Assembly: GCF_036226505.1 (NCBI RefSeq)
Contig: NZ_CP108484.1
Location: 4,898,001-4,962,000, forward strand
DNA length: 64,000 nt
Direction of reading: 5' to 3'
From: Kitasatospora sp. NBC_01246
GTDB lineage: Bacteria; Actinomycetota; Actinomycetes; Streptomycetales; Streptomycetaceae
Shown here: positions 43,431 through 52,633 of the stretch, one piece after another
Layout of the letters: each line of letters starts with the position of its first letter
Numbering within the stretch: the first letter of the stretch is position 1
Program-made: the position numbers and the translations under genes
The notes under the pieces: generated by a model
What the model saw: the letters and a program-made list of their open reading frames with translations, nothing else
Databases searched by the model: none
Told to the model about the DNA's origin: nothing

Positions 43431-44531
43431 TCAGTGCGCGATGGCCTCGAAGCCCTCGATGTCGCGCGGGCTGCGCGGGGCGGGGCCGATGTAGCGCGCG
43501 GCGGGGCGGACGAGCCGGCCCGTGCGCTTCTGCTCCAGGATGTGCGCCGACCAGCCGGCGGTGCGCGCACAGGTGAACATCGAGGTGAACATGTGCGCCG
43601 GGACCTCGGCGAAGTCCAGCATGATGGCGGCCCAGAACTCGACGTTGGTGGCCAGCACGCGGTCGGGGCGGCGGTTGTGCAGCTCCTCCAGCGCGGCCTT
43701 CTCCAGCGCCTCGGCGACCTCGAAGCGCGGCGCGCCGAGCTCCTTGGCGGTGCGGCGCAGCACGCGGGCGCGCGGGTCCTCGGCGCGGTAGACGCGGTGG
43801 CCGAAGCCCATCAGGCGCTCGCCCTTGTCCAGCGCGTTCTTCACCCAGGCCTTGGCGTCGCCGGTGCGCTCGATCTCCTCGATCATGCCGAGCACCCGGG
43901 ACGGCGCGCCGCCGTGCAGCGGGCCGGACATCGCGCCGACGGCGCCGGAGAGCGCGGCCGCGACGTCGGCACCGGTGGAGGCGATGACGCGGGCGGTGAA
44001 GGTGGAGGCGTTCATCCCGTGCTCGGCGGCGGACGTCCAGTAGGCGTCGATGGCCTTGACGTGCTTCGGGTCCGGCTCGCCGCGCCAGCGGATCATGAAG
44101 CGCTCGACGACCGTCTCGGCCTTGTCGATCTCGCTCTGCGGGACCATCGGCAGGCCCTGGCCGCGGGCGGACTGCGCCACGTACGAGAGGGCCATCACGG
44201 CCGCCCGGGCGAGGTCGTCACGGGCCTGCTCGGCGGAGATGTCGAGCAGCGGCTTGAGGCCCCAGACCGGGGCGAGCATGGCGAGGGCGGACTGCACGTC
44301 CACCCGGATGTCGCCGGAGTGGACCGGGATCGGGAAGGGCTCGGCGGCCGGCAGGCCGGGGTTGAACTTGCCGTCCACCAGCAGGCCCCAGACGTGGCCG
44401 AAGGAGACGTGGCCGACCAGGTCGTCGATGTCGACTCCGCGGTACCGCAGGGCGCCGCCTTCACGGTCGGGTTCGGCGATCTCGCTCTCGAAAGCGACGA
44501 CTCCCTCAAGCCCGGGTACGAAGTCGGACAT
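43431..44531 (-). CDS. Citrate synthase 2
   Basis: A 366-residue citrate synthase that condenses oxaloacetate and acetyl-CoA. It starts MSDFVPGLEGVVAFESEIAE (AAGGAG before ATG 44531). Active-site residues sit in GPLHGGAPSRVLG (His), ERLMGFGHRVYRAEDPRARV (His) and AAIMLDFAEVPAHMFT (Asp), with RTAGWSAHILEQ near the end. It belongs to the short actinobacterial form often annotated 'citrate synthase 2'; a 2-methylcitrate role cannot be excluded. Confidence 0.93.
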   Translation of the reverse strand: MSDFVPGLEGVVAFESEIAEPDREGGALRYRGVDIDDLVGHVSFGHVWGLLVDGKFNPGLPAAEPFPIPVHSGDIRVDVQSALAMLAPVWGLKPLLDISAEQARDDLARAAVMALSYVAQSARGQGLPMVPQSEIDKAETVVERFMIRWRGEPDPKHVKAIDAYWTSAAEHGMNASTFTARVIASTGADVAAALSGAVGAMSGPLHGGAPSRVLGMIEEIERTGDAKAWVKNALDKGERLMGFGHRVYRAEDPRARVLRRTAKELGAPRFEVAEALEKAALEELHNRRPDRVLATNVEFWAAIMLDFAEVPAHMFTSMFTCARTAGWSAHILEQKRTGRLVRPAARYIGPAPRSPRDIEGFEAIAH

Positions 44532-44854
44532 GCGACGGCTCCTTCAGCTCTGTGATCGGCGGGCCGCCGTGGTGGGGCGGTACGCCAGTGACCGAATGGT
44601 GTTTGGCACTCGGTGCCAGCCTGACAGGCACGGGGTGCATTGCGCCATACACCACGGTGGTGATGTTTCCCGCAGGACCGCTCGACCTTCACCTGAGGGC
44701 CGGTCGCGCCCGGCGATTCTCCGGAATCAATCATCGGTTTCCGGACAATTGCCTGTAGCTCGGACGGCCGAGCGGTGGCGAGACACCTTATCTCCCACGG
44801 GGGTTTGTCCGGAGGTAGCGGTGCCGGTTGCTTGTCGTACGGGATGATGTTGAC
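44532..44854. other. 323-bp divergent promoter region (citrate synthase / pdxH)
   Basis: No gene is supported. It contains an imperfect palindrome-rich stretch near 44600-44640 (GGTGCCAGCCTGACAGGCAC) and a lower-GC patch near 44715-44760 (CGGAATCAATCATCGG), probably the promoters of the two divergent genes. Confidence 0.45.
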
Positions 44855-45580
44855 GTGCAGACCCCGGAACGCGCCCAGTCGACGCCCCCGAGCCCCGCCT
44901 CCCGGATCCTGGCCGAGGAGGCCCGGCCCGGGCCGGACCTCACCGTGATGCGCAAGCACTACACCCACGAGGGCCTGGTCGAGGGGCAGCTCGCGGCCGA
45001 CCCGGTCACCCAGTTCACCCGCTGGTTCCACGAGGCGGACGACGCCGGCGTGGTGGAACCCAACGCGATGGTGCTCTCCACCGCCGACGCCGGGGGGCGG
45101 CCGAGCTCGCGCACGGTGCTGCTGAAGGGCTTCGACCGGCGCGGCTTCGTGTTCTTCACCAACTACGGCTCCCGCAAGGGCACCGAGCTGGCCGTCAACC
45201 CGCAGGCGGCCCTGCTCTTCCCCTGGGTGGCGCTGGCCCGCCAGGTGATCGTGCAGGGCCGGGTGGAGAAGGTCGGCCGGGACGAGACCGCCGCCTACTT
45301 CCGCACCCGACCGCACGGCTCCCAGCTCGGCGCCTGGGCCAGCGAGCAGTCCAGCCCGGTCGGCAGCCGCGAGGTGCTGGAGCAGCGGTACGCGGAGCTG
45401 GAGCGCCGCTACCCGGAGGGCGAGGGGGTGCCGGTCCCGCCGTTCTGGGGCGGGTACCGGGTGGTCCCGGAGAGCGTGGAGTTCTGGCAGGGCCGGGAGA
45501 ACCGGCTGCACGACCGGCTCCGCTTCCTCGCCGACCCGTCGGCGCCGACCGGCTGGCGGGTCGAGCGGCTCTGCCCCTGA
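44855..45580 (+). CDS. pdxH: Pyridoxamine 5'-phosphate oxidase PdxH
   Basis: About 241 residues. It oxidises pyridoxamine or pyridoxine phosphate to PLP using FMN. Seen are EPNAMVLSTADAGGRPSSRT, VLLKGFDRRGFVFFTNYGSR, PWVALARQVIVQGRVEKV and the C-terminal WQGRENRLHDRLRF. GTG 44855 is the start used; TTG 44828 is in frame and also possible. Longer than the usual 210-220 because of the N-terminal extension. Confidence 0.93.
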   Translation: MQTPERAQSTPPSPASRILAEEARPGPDLTVMRKHYTHEGLVEGQLAADPVTQFTRWFHEADDAGVVEPNAMVLSTADAGGRPSSRTVLLKGFDRRGFVFFTNYGSRKGTELAVNPQAALLFPWVALARQVIVQGRVEKVGRDETAAYFRTRPHGSQLGAWASEQSSPVGSREVLEQRYAELERRYPEGEGVPVPPFWGGYRVVPESVEFWQGRENRLHDRLRFLADPSAPTGWRVERLCP

Positions 45581-45780
45581 CCGCCGGGGGCGGGCCGACA
45601 CCGCCGTCGTGGCCGCCGCGCCGGGTGTCGTCGACCCCGCCCCGGCCGGGAAAGGGCCTGGCGCGGCGGCGCAGCACAGCTGATGGCCCGTCATGCACGG
45701 GTGTAGGATGCGCGTCGCGGACCGGGTCGACTCCCCGGGGCCACCAGCCCGCTGGGCCGAGCAGATCGAGTGAGGGACTG

Positions 45781-45966
45781 ATGGGCGTCACCGGTGCGGG
45801 AACCGCCGTTGGACTCGGCTCTGACCTGGTCGACGTCACCGCCCTGCCGCTGGACGAGATCGACGCCCTGCCCGACACCGTCCTCGGCGACCTGCTGCGC
45901 CGGGTGGTCGCGGACGTCCTGGCACCCGGCGCGGAGCCGGTCGCGGCCTTCCAGTCGTCCCTGTAG
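45781..45966 (+). CDS. fxsA: FxSxx-COOH RiPP precursor FxsA (cassette 1)
   Basis: A 61-residue peptide that ends FQSSL, matching the FxSxx-COOH signature. The leader is acidic (LGSDLVDVTALPLDEIDALP) with a Leu/Val helix (TVLGDLLRRVVADVLAP). ATG 45781 follows AGGGA. It is the substrate for the radical SAM protein FxsB encoded at 51410, with fxsC and fxsT between. In Fxs-type families the maturase is reported to form a three-residue cyclophane at the C-terminal Phe-x-Ser. Upstream at 45704, TAGGAT could be a -10 with CTGATG at 45680. Confidence 0.9.
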   Translation: MGVTGAGTAVGLGSDLVDVTALPLDEIDALPDTVLGDLLRRVVADVLAPGAEPVAAFQSSL

Positions 45967-46072
45967 TCCCGGAGCCACGAGCTTCGCCGACTCCCGGGCA
46001 CGACCGCGGAGTTCGCGACATGCTGGGGAGGACAGCAGCGCAGTCGCGGCACCGTCGGGCCCGGGGGGATCA

Positions 46073-47410
46073 GTGCGGCCGTACTTCTTCTTCAGTTACG
46101 CCCGGCGGGACTACGAGGCCGGGGACGCCTTCGTCGACCAGTTCTTCAACGACCTGCGGGACGAGCTCGGCCGGATCGAGCCCGCCGCCGGCGCCGAGGA
46201 GCTCGCCTACCGCGACACCGAGCGGCTGCGCCTGGGCGACAACTGGGAGCAGCAGCTCGCCCAGATGCTGGCCCGCTGCCGGGCCATGGTCGCGCTCTAC
46301 TCCCCGGCCTACTTCGCTAGCCTCTACTGCGGCAAGGAGTGGACGGCGTTCCGCGGGCGGGTCCGCCGGCACGAGGAGCTGGCCGGCGAGGTCGTCCCGG
46401 CCCTGATCCCGGTGCTCTGGGAGACCCTGCCGGGGGAGCTGCCGGACGAGGTGCGGAAGATCCAGTTCGTCCAGCAGGGCATGGGCGACGCCTACGCCCG
46501 TTCGGGCTTGCGCGACCTGCTGCGCACCGACCCGCTCGGCCCCGACTACCGACGGGTGGTCCGGGTGGTCGCCGAGCGGACCCGGGACGCGGCCGCCCGG
46601 CGGCTGGGCGAGCTGCCCGAGTTCGACCTCGGCGCCGTCCGCGGCTACTTCCCGGTGGTGCCGTCGATGCGGCCCGCGCCCACCGCCGGGATGGTCCGGC
46701 TGTTCATCGCCGCCGGCCGCTCCTCCGACGCCGCCGCCGCCGAGGCGGGCGGCTCGTCCCGCGGCGGCTGGTACGGGGCCAAGCCGTGGCAGTGGGCGCC
46801 CTACCACCCGCCGACGCAGCCGTCGCTGGCGGTCCGCGCCCAGCAGGTGATCACCTCCGCCGGGCACACCACCACCCTGGAGGAGGTCGGGCCCGGCCTC
46901 GGCGAGAAGCTCGACCGGGCCCGGGAGGACAACCAGGTCAGCGTGCTGCTGGTGGACCCGTGGATGGCCGGCGGCGAGGTCTACCGGCCGGCGCTGCGCG
47001 AGTACGACGACCAGAACCACCCGGTCACCGGCGTGATGGTGCCGGCCGGTACGGACGACCCGCCGGCCGGCCCGGAGCGCGACGCGCTGTGGACCGGCGT
47101 GCGCAGCGTGTTCCGGCGCAACTGGTTGCGCCGGAGCGACCTGGAGCACTTGTTCCGCGTCGCGGTGGGCCGGGAGAGCTTTGACACGGACCTCACCATC
47201 ATGGTGACGGTCGCTCAGAACAAGCTCATGGACGACAACTTCGATTGGGGGGACGATGTCGACGGCGCCGCCTTCGGCTTCGGCCCCGACGGCGAGGACG
47301 CCGCCCCGGCGATGCCCGGGCTGGCCATTCCGGCCGGGCCGCCAGGACCGCGCCGCAGCCCGGACGGCGCGGCGGTGCCGTCGAGGAGGGAGCAGGACGA
47401 TGTTCACTGA
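46073..47410 (+). CDS. fxsC: TIR-like protein FxsC (cassette 1)
   Basis: A 445-residue protein starting GTG 46073 (GGGGGG five nt upstream). The N-terminal TIR-like fold starts RPYFFFSYARRDYEAGDAF and includes RAMVALYSPAYFASLYCGKE, where Glu89 in CGKEW aligns with the catalytic Glu of NADase TIR domains. A second TIR-like or receiver-like segment follows (MVRLFIAAGRSSDAAAAEAG and LLVDPWMAGGEVYRPALREY). The C-terminal 60 residues are low-complexity. FxsC is a standard partner in Fxs loci; its biochemical role is not established. It overlaps fxsT by 11 bp. Confidence 0.88.
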   Translation: MRPYFFFSYARRDYEAGDAFVDQFFNDLRDELGRIEPAAGAEELAYRDTERLRLGDNWEQQLAQMLARCRAMVALYSPAYFASLYCGKEWTAFRGRVRRHEELAGEVVPALIPVLWETLPGELPDEVRKIQFVQQGMGDAYARSGLRDLLRTDPLGPDYRRVVRVVAERTRDAAARRLGELPEFDLGAVRGYFPVVPSMRPAPTAGMVRLFIAAGRSSDAAAAEAGGSSRGGWYGAKPWQWAPYHPPTQPSLAVRAQQVITSAGHTTTLEEVGPGLGEKLDRAREDNQVSVLLVDPWMAGGEVYRPALREYDDQNHPVTGVMVPAGTDDPPAGPERDALWTGVRSVFRRNWLRRSDLEHLFRVAVGRESFDTDLTIMVTVAQNKLMDDNFDWGDDVDGAAFGFGPDGEDAAPAMPGLAIPAGPPGPRRSPDGAAVPSRREQDDVH

Positions 47411-50400
47411 GCCCGGAACTGACCCGGAGCGGACCGGACCGGGGTCGGTCGTCACCTTCTACTCGTTCAAGGGCGGCACCGGCCGGACCATGGCCCTGGC
47501 CAACGTCGGCTGGATCCTGGCCAGCCGCGGCCTGCGCGTCCTGGTGGTCGACTGGGACCTGGAGGCGCCCGGCCTGCACCGCTACTACCACCCGCTGCTG
47601 GTCGACCCCGAACTGCACGCCACCGACGGCCTGATCGACCTGCTGCGGGCGTACGTCAAGCAGGCGCTGCCCACCGCCGCCGGTCCGGGCGGGCTCGCCC
47701 CCGCCGACTGGCTGGACGAACCGGGCCGGCTGGGCGGCTACATCTGCGGCCTGGCGCTCGACCTGCCGCCCGGCGGCCGCCTCGACTTCCTGCCGGCCGG
47801 GCGGCAGAACGCCGCCTACCCCGCCGCCGTCACCAGTTTCAACTGGCGCAGTTTCTACCACGGCCGGGACATCCGGGGCGGCGAGTTCCTGCGCGAACTG
47901 CGCGACCGCTGGGCCCGGGCCTACGACTACGTGCTGATCGACAGCCGCACCGGGGTCAGCGACACCTCGGGCATCTGCACCGTCCTGATGCCCGACTCCG
48001 TCGTCGACTGCTTCACCTTCAGCGCGCAGAACATCCGCGGCGGCGTGGACGCGGCCCGCACCATCGCCGAGGCCGAGGAGCGGGCCATCCGCGTCCTGCC
48101 GGTGCCGATGCGGGTCGAGGACGCCGAGCAGGAGCGGCTCGAAGCGGGCCGGGACTACGCCCGCGAGGCGTTCGCGCCCTACCTCGGCCGCTGGCTGGGG
48201 GCCGAGCGGCGGGCCGCCTACTGGAGCGACGTCGAAGTCCCGTACAAGCCCTTCTACGCCTACGAGGAGGTGCCCGCCACCGTCGCCGACCGGCCGCAGG
48301 AGGCGCGCAGCCTGCTCAACGCCTTCGAACGGCTGGCCGGGTGGATCACCGACGGCCGGGTCCGCACGCTGCGCCCGCTCACCGGGGACGCCCGCCGCCG
48401 GCTGTACGGCGCCTACCTGCGCTCCACCCGCACCATGCCCCGCCAGGTCTTCGTCAGCTACGCCCCCGAGGACCGGATGTGGGCCGAGTGGGCCGCCGCC
48501 ACCCTCACCGGCTTCGGCTACCAGACCTCCCTGCACAACGCCGCCGAGCCCTATCCCGGCGGCCGTCCGCCGGAGGCCGCCGGGCCGCTGGACGGCCAGG
48601 GCCGGCTGCTCGCGCTGCTCTCGCCCGAGTACACCGCGCTGCCCCGCGCGGCCGAGGCCTGGCAGCTCCTCAGCGGGCGCGAACTGAGCTCCGGCTCGCC
48701 GGCCCTGGTGGCGCTGCGGCTGCAGGACTCGGACGAGCCGGTGCCCCGCCCGTTCGTCGGGCCGGCCGTCCCCGACCTGGTCCGCTCCTCGGCCGTGCTC
48801 GCCGAGTCCCAGCTGTACAGCGAGCTCGGGCCGCCGCCGGGCAGCAGCAGCCGGCCGGACGGGGACAGCGGGGAGCACGCCGCCCCCTCGCGCTTCCCCG
48901 GCACCGCGCCCAAGATCCAGGAGGCGCCCTCGCGCAACGCCTCCTTCACCGGGCGCGGCCGGCTGCTGGAGCTGCTCCGCAACCGCTTCACCGGAGGCCC
49001 CGGCGCGGTGCTCAGCCAGGTGCTCTACGGCTTCGGCGGCGCCGGCAAGTCGCAGATCGCCGCCGAGTACGCGCACCGCTTCAAGGCCGCCTACGACGTG
49101 ATCTGGTGGGTGCCCGCCGAGGAGCCCGCCAACATCCCGCAGAAGCTCGCCGAACTCGCCCCCCGGATCGGCGTGCAGAGCAGCGACGACGTCGCCCACA
49201 CCGCCGTCGCGGTGCTGGACGCGCTGCGCCGCGGCGAGCCGTACCGCCGCTGGCTGCTGGTCTACGACAACGCCGGCACCCCCGAGGAGCTGGCGCCCTG
49301 GCTGCCGGCCGGCTCCTCCGGCGGGCACGTGCTGATCACCTCGCGCAACCAGGGCTGGTCCAAGCACGCCGGCCTGGTCGAGGTCGACGTCTTCACCCGG
49401 GAGGAGAGCGTCCGGCTGCTGCGCCGCTTCAACGGCGGCCTCGCCCCGGACGACGCCGACCAGGTCGCGCACCGGCTCGGCGACCTGCCGCTCGCCGTCG
49501 GCCAGGCCGCGGTCTGGCTGCAGGAGACCTCGATGCCGATCGCCACCTACCTGGAACTGCTCGACGAAGAGCTCACCGAGATGCTGGAGCGCACCCGGCT
49601 GCGCACCGCCGAGTACCCGCACTCGGCCGCCGCCACCTGGCGGATCTCGGTCGAGGAGCTGCGCCGGATGAACGCCCCCGCCGCCCAGATCCTGGAGATC
49701 TGCGCGTTCTTCGGGCCCGACGCCATCCCGATGCGGCTGCTCTACAGCCGGGCCGTCACCCACGCGCTGCGGCTGCCGCCGCGCGCGCCCCGCGACAAGC
49801 TGGCGATCGGCGAGTTCCTGCGCGCCATCAACCGGTTCGGCCTGGCCCGCACCGACCAGGGCAGCGAGACCATCACCGTGCACCGGCTGGTCCAGGCCGT
49901 CCTGCGGGACCAGGTCGACGAGGATCAGCGGACCGGGCTGCGGGCGGTGGTGCACGCCGCCCTCGCCACCGCGAACCCCGGTGACCCGGACATCCCCGCG
50001 AACTGGCCGCAGTACGCCGAACTCCTGCCGCACCTGTGGCCCTCCGGCGCGGCCGGCAGCGGTGACGAGGACGTCCGGCAGTGGATCATCGACTCGGTCC
50101 GCTACCAGTGGAAGCGCAGCCTGCACGAGTCCGGCCGCGACCTCGCCGAGCGCACCCTGGAGATCTGGCGCCAGGAGGACTACGGCGGCGCCGGCTTCGA
50201 CGCCGAGAACGACGCCCAGACCCTGATGCTGCGCACCCAGCTCAGCAACATCCGCCGCTCCCAGGGCGCCCTGCACGAGGCGTACGCGATGGACCAGGAC
50301 ATCCTGGACCGCTTCACCGCCACGCTCGGCCCCGAGCACTCGCACACCCTCGCCGTCGCCAACAGCCTCGGCGCCGACCTGCGGTTCCTCGGCCGGTACG

Positions 50401-51413
50401 AGGAGGCCAGGGCGCGCGACCGCAGGACCCTGGACGCGGCCCGCCGAACCCTCGGCCCGGACCACCCGCGCACCCTCATGATCACCAACAACCTGGCGGT
50501 CTCCGACTACCTCGCCGGCGACCGCCGGGCCGCCCTGGAGCGCCACCGCAGCAACTACCTCCAGCAGCGCGACGCGCTCGGGGCGCACAGCCTCTACGCG
50601 CTGTCCTCCGCCTCCAACTACGCCCGCGACCTGCGCGAGACCGGGCGGCTGCGGGAGGCCCTGGACCTGCTGGAGGAGACCGTCCGGATCTACCAGCAGA
50701 CCATCGGCGACGGCCACACCGACACCCTGCGCGCCCGCAAGAACCTCGCCGTGGCGCTGCGCCGGGCCGGCCGGTACAACGAGGCGCTGGAGATCGACGA
50801 GGACATCTACCAGCGCTACCTGGACATCAACGGCGCCGAGCACCCCGACACCCTGGCGGCCGCCACCAACCTGGCCAGCGACCTCAGCGCGCTCGGCGAC
50901 ACCGACCGGGCCATCCAGCTCGCCGAGCGCGCCCTCGCCCGCTACCGTGACTACCTGGGCGAGGACCACCCGGTCACGCTGGCCGGTGCCAACAACCTCT
51001 CCGTCTACCTGCGGCTGGCCGGCCGGACGGCGGAGGCGCGGGAGCTGTCCGGGCGCACCCTGGCGCAGTTCCGGGCCGTCCTCGGCGACCAGCACCTGTA
51101 CATACCGATCGCGATGATGAACCACGCCAACGACCTCGTCCTGTCCGGGGAGCCGGCGGCCGCGCTGGCCTTCGAGGAGCAGGCGGCGCCGCTGATGGCC
51201 GAGACCCTCGGGCCGGACCACTACGACTCGATCGGGGTCAACTCCAACCTGGCGCTGTCGCTGGCCGCGGCGGGGGAGGGCGAGCGCGCGGCCCAGCTGC
51301 GCGGCGACTGCATCCGCCGGGCCCGGCAGACGCTCGGCGAGGAGCATCCGACCACGGTGGCGGTCAAGGCGGGGCTGCGGCTGGACTCCGACATCGAGCC
51401 GCCGTCGGTGTGA
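47400..51413 (+). CDS. fxsT: Fxs system TPR protein FxsT: MinD-like ATPase, TIR-like, NB-ARC, TPR (cassette 1)
   Basis: A 1337-residue multidomain protein. Residues about 15-320 are a ParA/MinD (SIMIBI) ATPase with a deviant P-loop KGGTGRT at 24-30 (Arg where Lys is usual). Residues about 345-470 are TIR-like (QVFVSYAPEDRMWAEWAAAT). Residues about 515-850 are NB-ARC/STAND (FTGRGRLLELL; P-loop GFGGAGKSQIA; LLVYDNAG; HVLITSRNQGW). Residues about 930-1330 are repeated TPR units with LGPDHPRTL-type turns. ATG 47400 has GGAGGG upstream and overlaps fxsC. Family-typical for FxSxx-COOH loci; a sensing or signalling role is inferred from STAND architecture. Confidence 0.9.
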   Translation: MFTEPGTDPERTGPGSVVTFYSFKGGTGRTMALANVGWILASRGLRVLVVDWDLEAPGLHRYYHPLLVDPELHATDGLIDLLRAYVKQALPTAAGPGGLAPADWLDEPGRLGGYICGLALDLPPGGRLDFLPAGRQNAAYPAAVTSFNWRSFYHGRDIRGGEFLRELRDRWARAYDYVLIDSRTGVSDTSGICTVLMPDSVVDCFTFSAQNIRGGVDAARTIAEAEERAIRVLPVPMRVEDAEQERLEAGRDYAREAFAPYLGRWLGAERRAAYWSDVEVPYKPFYAYEEVPATVADRPQEARSLLNAFERLAGWITDGRVRTLRPLTGDARRRLYGAYLRSTRTMPRQVFVSYAPEDRMWAEWAAATLTGFGYQTSLHNAAEPYPGGRPPEAAGPLDGQGRLLALLSPEYTALPRAAEAWQLLSGRELSSGSPALVALRLQDSDEPVPRPFVGPAVPDLVRSSAVLAESQLYSELGPPPGSSSRPDGDSGEHAAPSRFPGTAPKIQEAPSRNASFTGRGRLLELLRNRFTGGPGAVLSQVLYGFGGAGKSQIAAEYAHRFKAAYDVIWWVPAEEPANIPQKLAELAPRIGVQSSDDVAHTAVAVLDALRRGEPYRRWLLVYDNAGTPEELAPWLPAGSSGGHVLITSRNQGWSKHAGLVEVDVFTREESVRLLRRFNGGLAPDDADQVAHRLGDLPLAVGQAAVWLQETSMPIATYLELLDEELTEMLERTRLRTAEYPHSAAATWRISVEELRRMNAPAAQILEICAFFGPDAIPMRLLYSRAVTHALRLPPRAPRDKLAIGEFLRAINRFGLARTDQGSETITVHRLVQAVLRDQVDEDQRTGLRAVVHAALATANPGDPDIPANWPQYAELLPHLWPSGAAGSGDEDVRQWIIDSVRYQWKRSLHESGRDLAERTLEIWRQEDYGGAGFDAENDAQTLMLRTQLSNIRRSQGALHEAYAMDQDILDRFTATLGPEHSHTLAVANSLGADLRFLGRYEEARARDRRTLDAARRTLGPDHPRTLMITNNLAVSDYLAGDRRAALERHRSNYLQQRDALGAHSLYALSSASNYARDLRETGRLREALDLLEETVRIYQQTIGDGHTDTLRARKNLAVALRRAGRYNEALEIDEDIYQRYLDINGAEHPDTLAAATNLASDLSALGDTDRAIQLAERALARYRDYLGEDHPVTLAGANNLSVYLRLAGRTAEARELSGRTLAQFRAVLGDQHLYIPIAMMNHANDLVLSGEPAAALAFEEQAAPLMAETLGPDHYDSIGVNSNLALSLAAAGEGERAAQLRGDCIRRARQTLGEEHPTTVAVKAGLRLDSDIEPPSV

Positions 51414-52630
51414 ACTCCACCGCGGCGGCCGGTCCGCGGCGGGCTAGGCTCGCGGGCATGGTGCCGTTCCGCCAGTTCCTGCTCAAGGTCCACAGCCGGT
51501 GCAACCTGGCCTGCGACTACTGCTACATGTACGAGGCGGCGGACCAGAGTTGGCGCAGGCGGCCGCGCCGGATGGAGCTGGCGACGGTCCGCCGGGTGGC
51601 CCGGCGGATCGCCGAGCACGCGGCGGGGTGCGGGCTCGACGAGGTCGGGGTGATCCTGCACGGCGGTGAGCCGCTGCTCGTCGGGGCCGGCCATCTGGAC
51701 GCGCTGCTGGCGGAGTTGGCCGGTGTCGCGCCGAGGGTGCGGTTCAGCCTGCAGACCAACGGACTGCGGCTGCTGGACGAGCCGGCGCTGCTGGAGGTGC
51801 TGCACCGGCACCGGGTCGCCGTCGGGGTGTCGCTGGACGGCGCCGCCCCCGACCACGACCGGCACCGGCGGCTGCCGTCCGGCGGCGGCAGCTGGGAGCG
51901 GACGGCCGGGGCCCTGCGGCTGCTGGGTTCGGACCGGCACCGGGAGCTGTTCGCCGGGCTGCTCTGCGTGGTGGACCTCGCCGCCGATCCGGTCGCCACC
52001 TACGAGGCGCTGCTGGAGTTCGCGCCGCCGCGCGTCGACCTGCTGCTGCCGCACGGGACCTGGGCGGCCCAGCCGGCCGGGGTGCGGCGGTCGCTGCCGA
52101 CCCGCCCGCCCTCGGGCGAGGACGCGGCGCCGTACGGGGAGTGGCTGATCGCCGCCTTCGACCGCTGGTACGGCGCCCCGCGGCGGGAGACCGGGGTACG
52201 GCTCTTCGAGGAGCTGGCGGTGCTGCTGCTCGGCGGCCGCGCGGCCAGCGAGGCGGTCGGGCTGGCCCCCGTGGACCTCGTGGTGGTCGAGACGGACGGC
52301 ACGATCGAACAGGCCGACAGCCTCAAGGTGGTGGCCGACGGCGCCGCCGGGACGGGGCTGGACGTCTTCCGGCACGGCTTCGGCGAGGCCGCCGCCCACC
52401 CGGCGTTCCGGGGCCGCCAGCGCGGCCTCGACGGGCTCGGGCCGGTCTGCGCGGCCTGCCCGCTGGTTCGCGTGTGCGGAGGCGGCCTGTACGCGCACCG
52501 CTACCCCGGGCCGGACGCCGGGGGCGGCTTCGCTCACCCGTCCGTGTACTGCGCGGACCTGGACCGGCTGATCCGCCACATCGCGGGGAGGCTGCGGGCG
52601 GACACGGCCGCTGCGACGCGAGGAGGATGA
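51410..52630 (+). CDS. fxsB: Radical SAM/SPASM peptide maturase FxsB (cassette 1)
   Basis: About 406 residues. Its radical SAM cluster motif is C31-x3-C35-x2-C38 (KVHSRCNLACDYCYMYE). A GGEPLL element (ILHGGEPLLVGAGHLDAL) follows, and the SPASM auxiliary-cluster cysteines are VCAACPLVRVCGGGLYAHRY and SVYCADL. It should modify the FQSSL end of FxsA. GTG 51410 overlaps the fxsT stop (GTGA), implying coupling; ATG 51458 would remove a 16-residue unconserved leader. The downstream hydroxylase's ribosome site AGGAGG lies within its last codons. Confidence 0.9.
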   Translation: MNSTAAAGPRRARLAGMVPFRQFLLKVHSRCNLACDYCYMYEAADQSWRRRPRRMELATVRRVARRIAEHAAGCGLDEVGVILHGGEPLLVGAGHLDALLAELAGVAPRVRFSLQTNGLRLLDEPALLEVLHRHRVAVGVSLDGAAPDHDRHRRLPSGGGSWERTAGALRLLGSDRHRELFAGLLCVVDLAADPVATYEALLEFAPPRVDLLLPHGTWAAQPAGVRRSLPTRPPSGEDAAPYGEWLIAAFDRWYGAPRRETGVRLFEELAVLLLGGRAASEAVGLAPVDLVVVETDGTIEQADSLKVVADGAAGTGLDVFRHGFGEAAAHPAFRGRQRGLDGLGPVCAACPLVRVCGGGLYAHRYPGPDAGGGFAHPSVYCADLDRLIRHIAGRLRADTAAATRGG

Positions 52631-52633
52631 CCG

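Noticed and set aside
45600..45780. Terminator of pdxH
   Set aside because: GC-rich stretches pair only with mismatches; nothing as clear as the other hairpins in the window.
47226..51347. Long minus-strand open frame opposite fxsT1 (about 1370 codons)
   Set aside because: Same antisense artefact; it lacks any recognisable domain and covers the well-supported FxsT coding strand.
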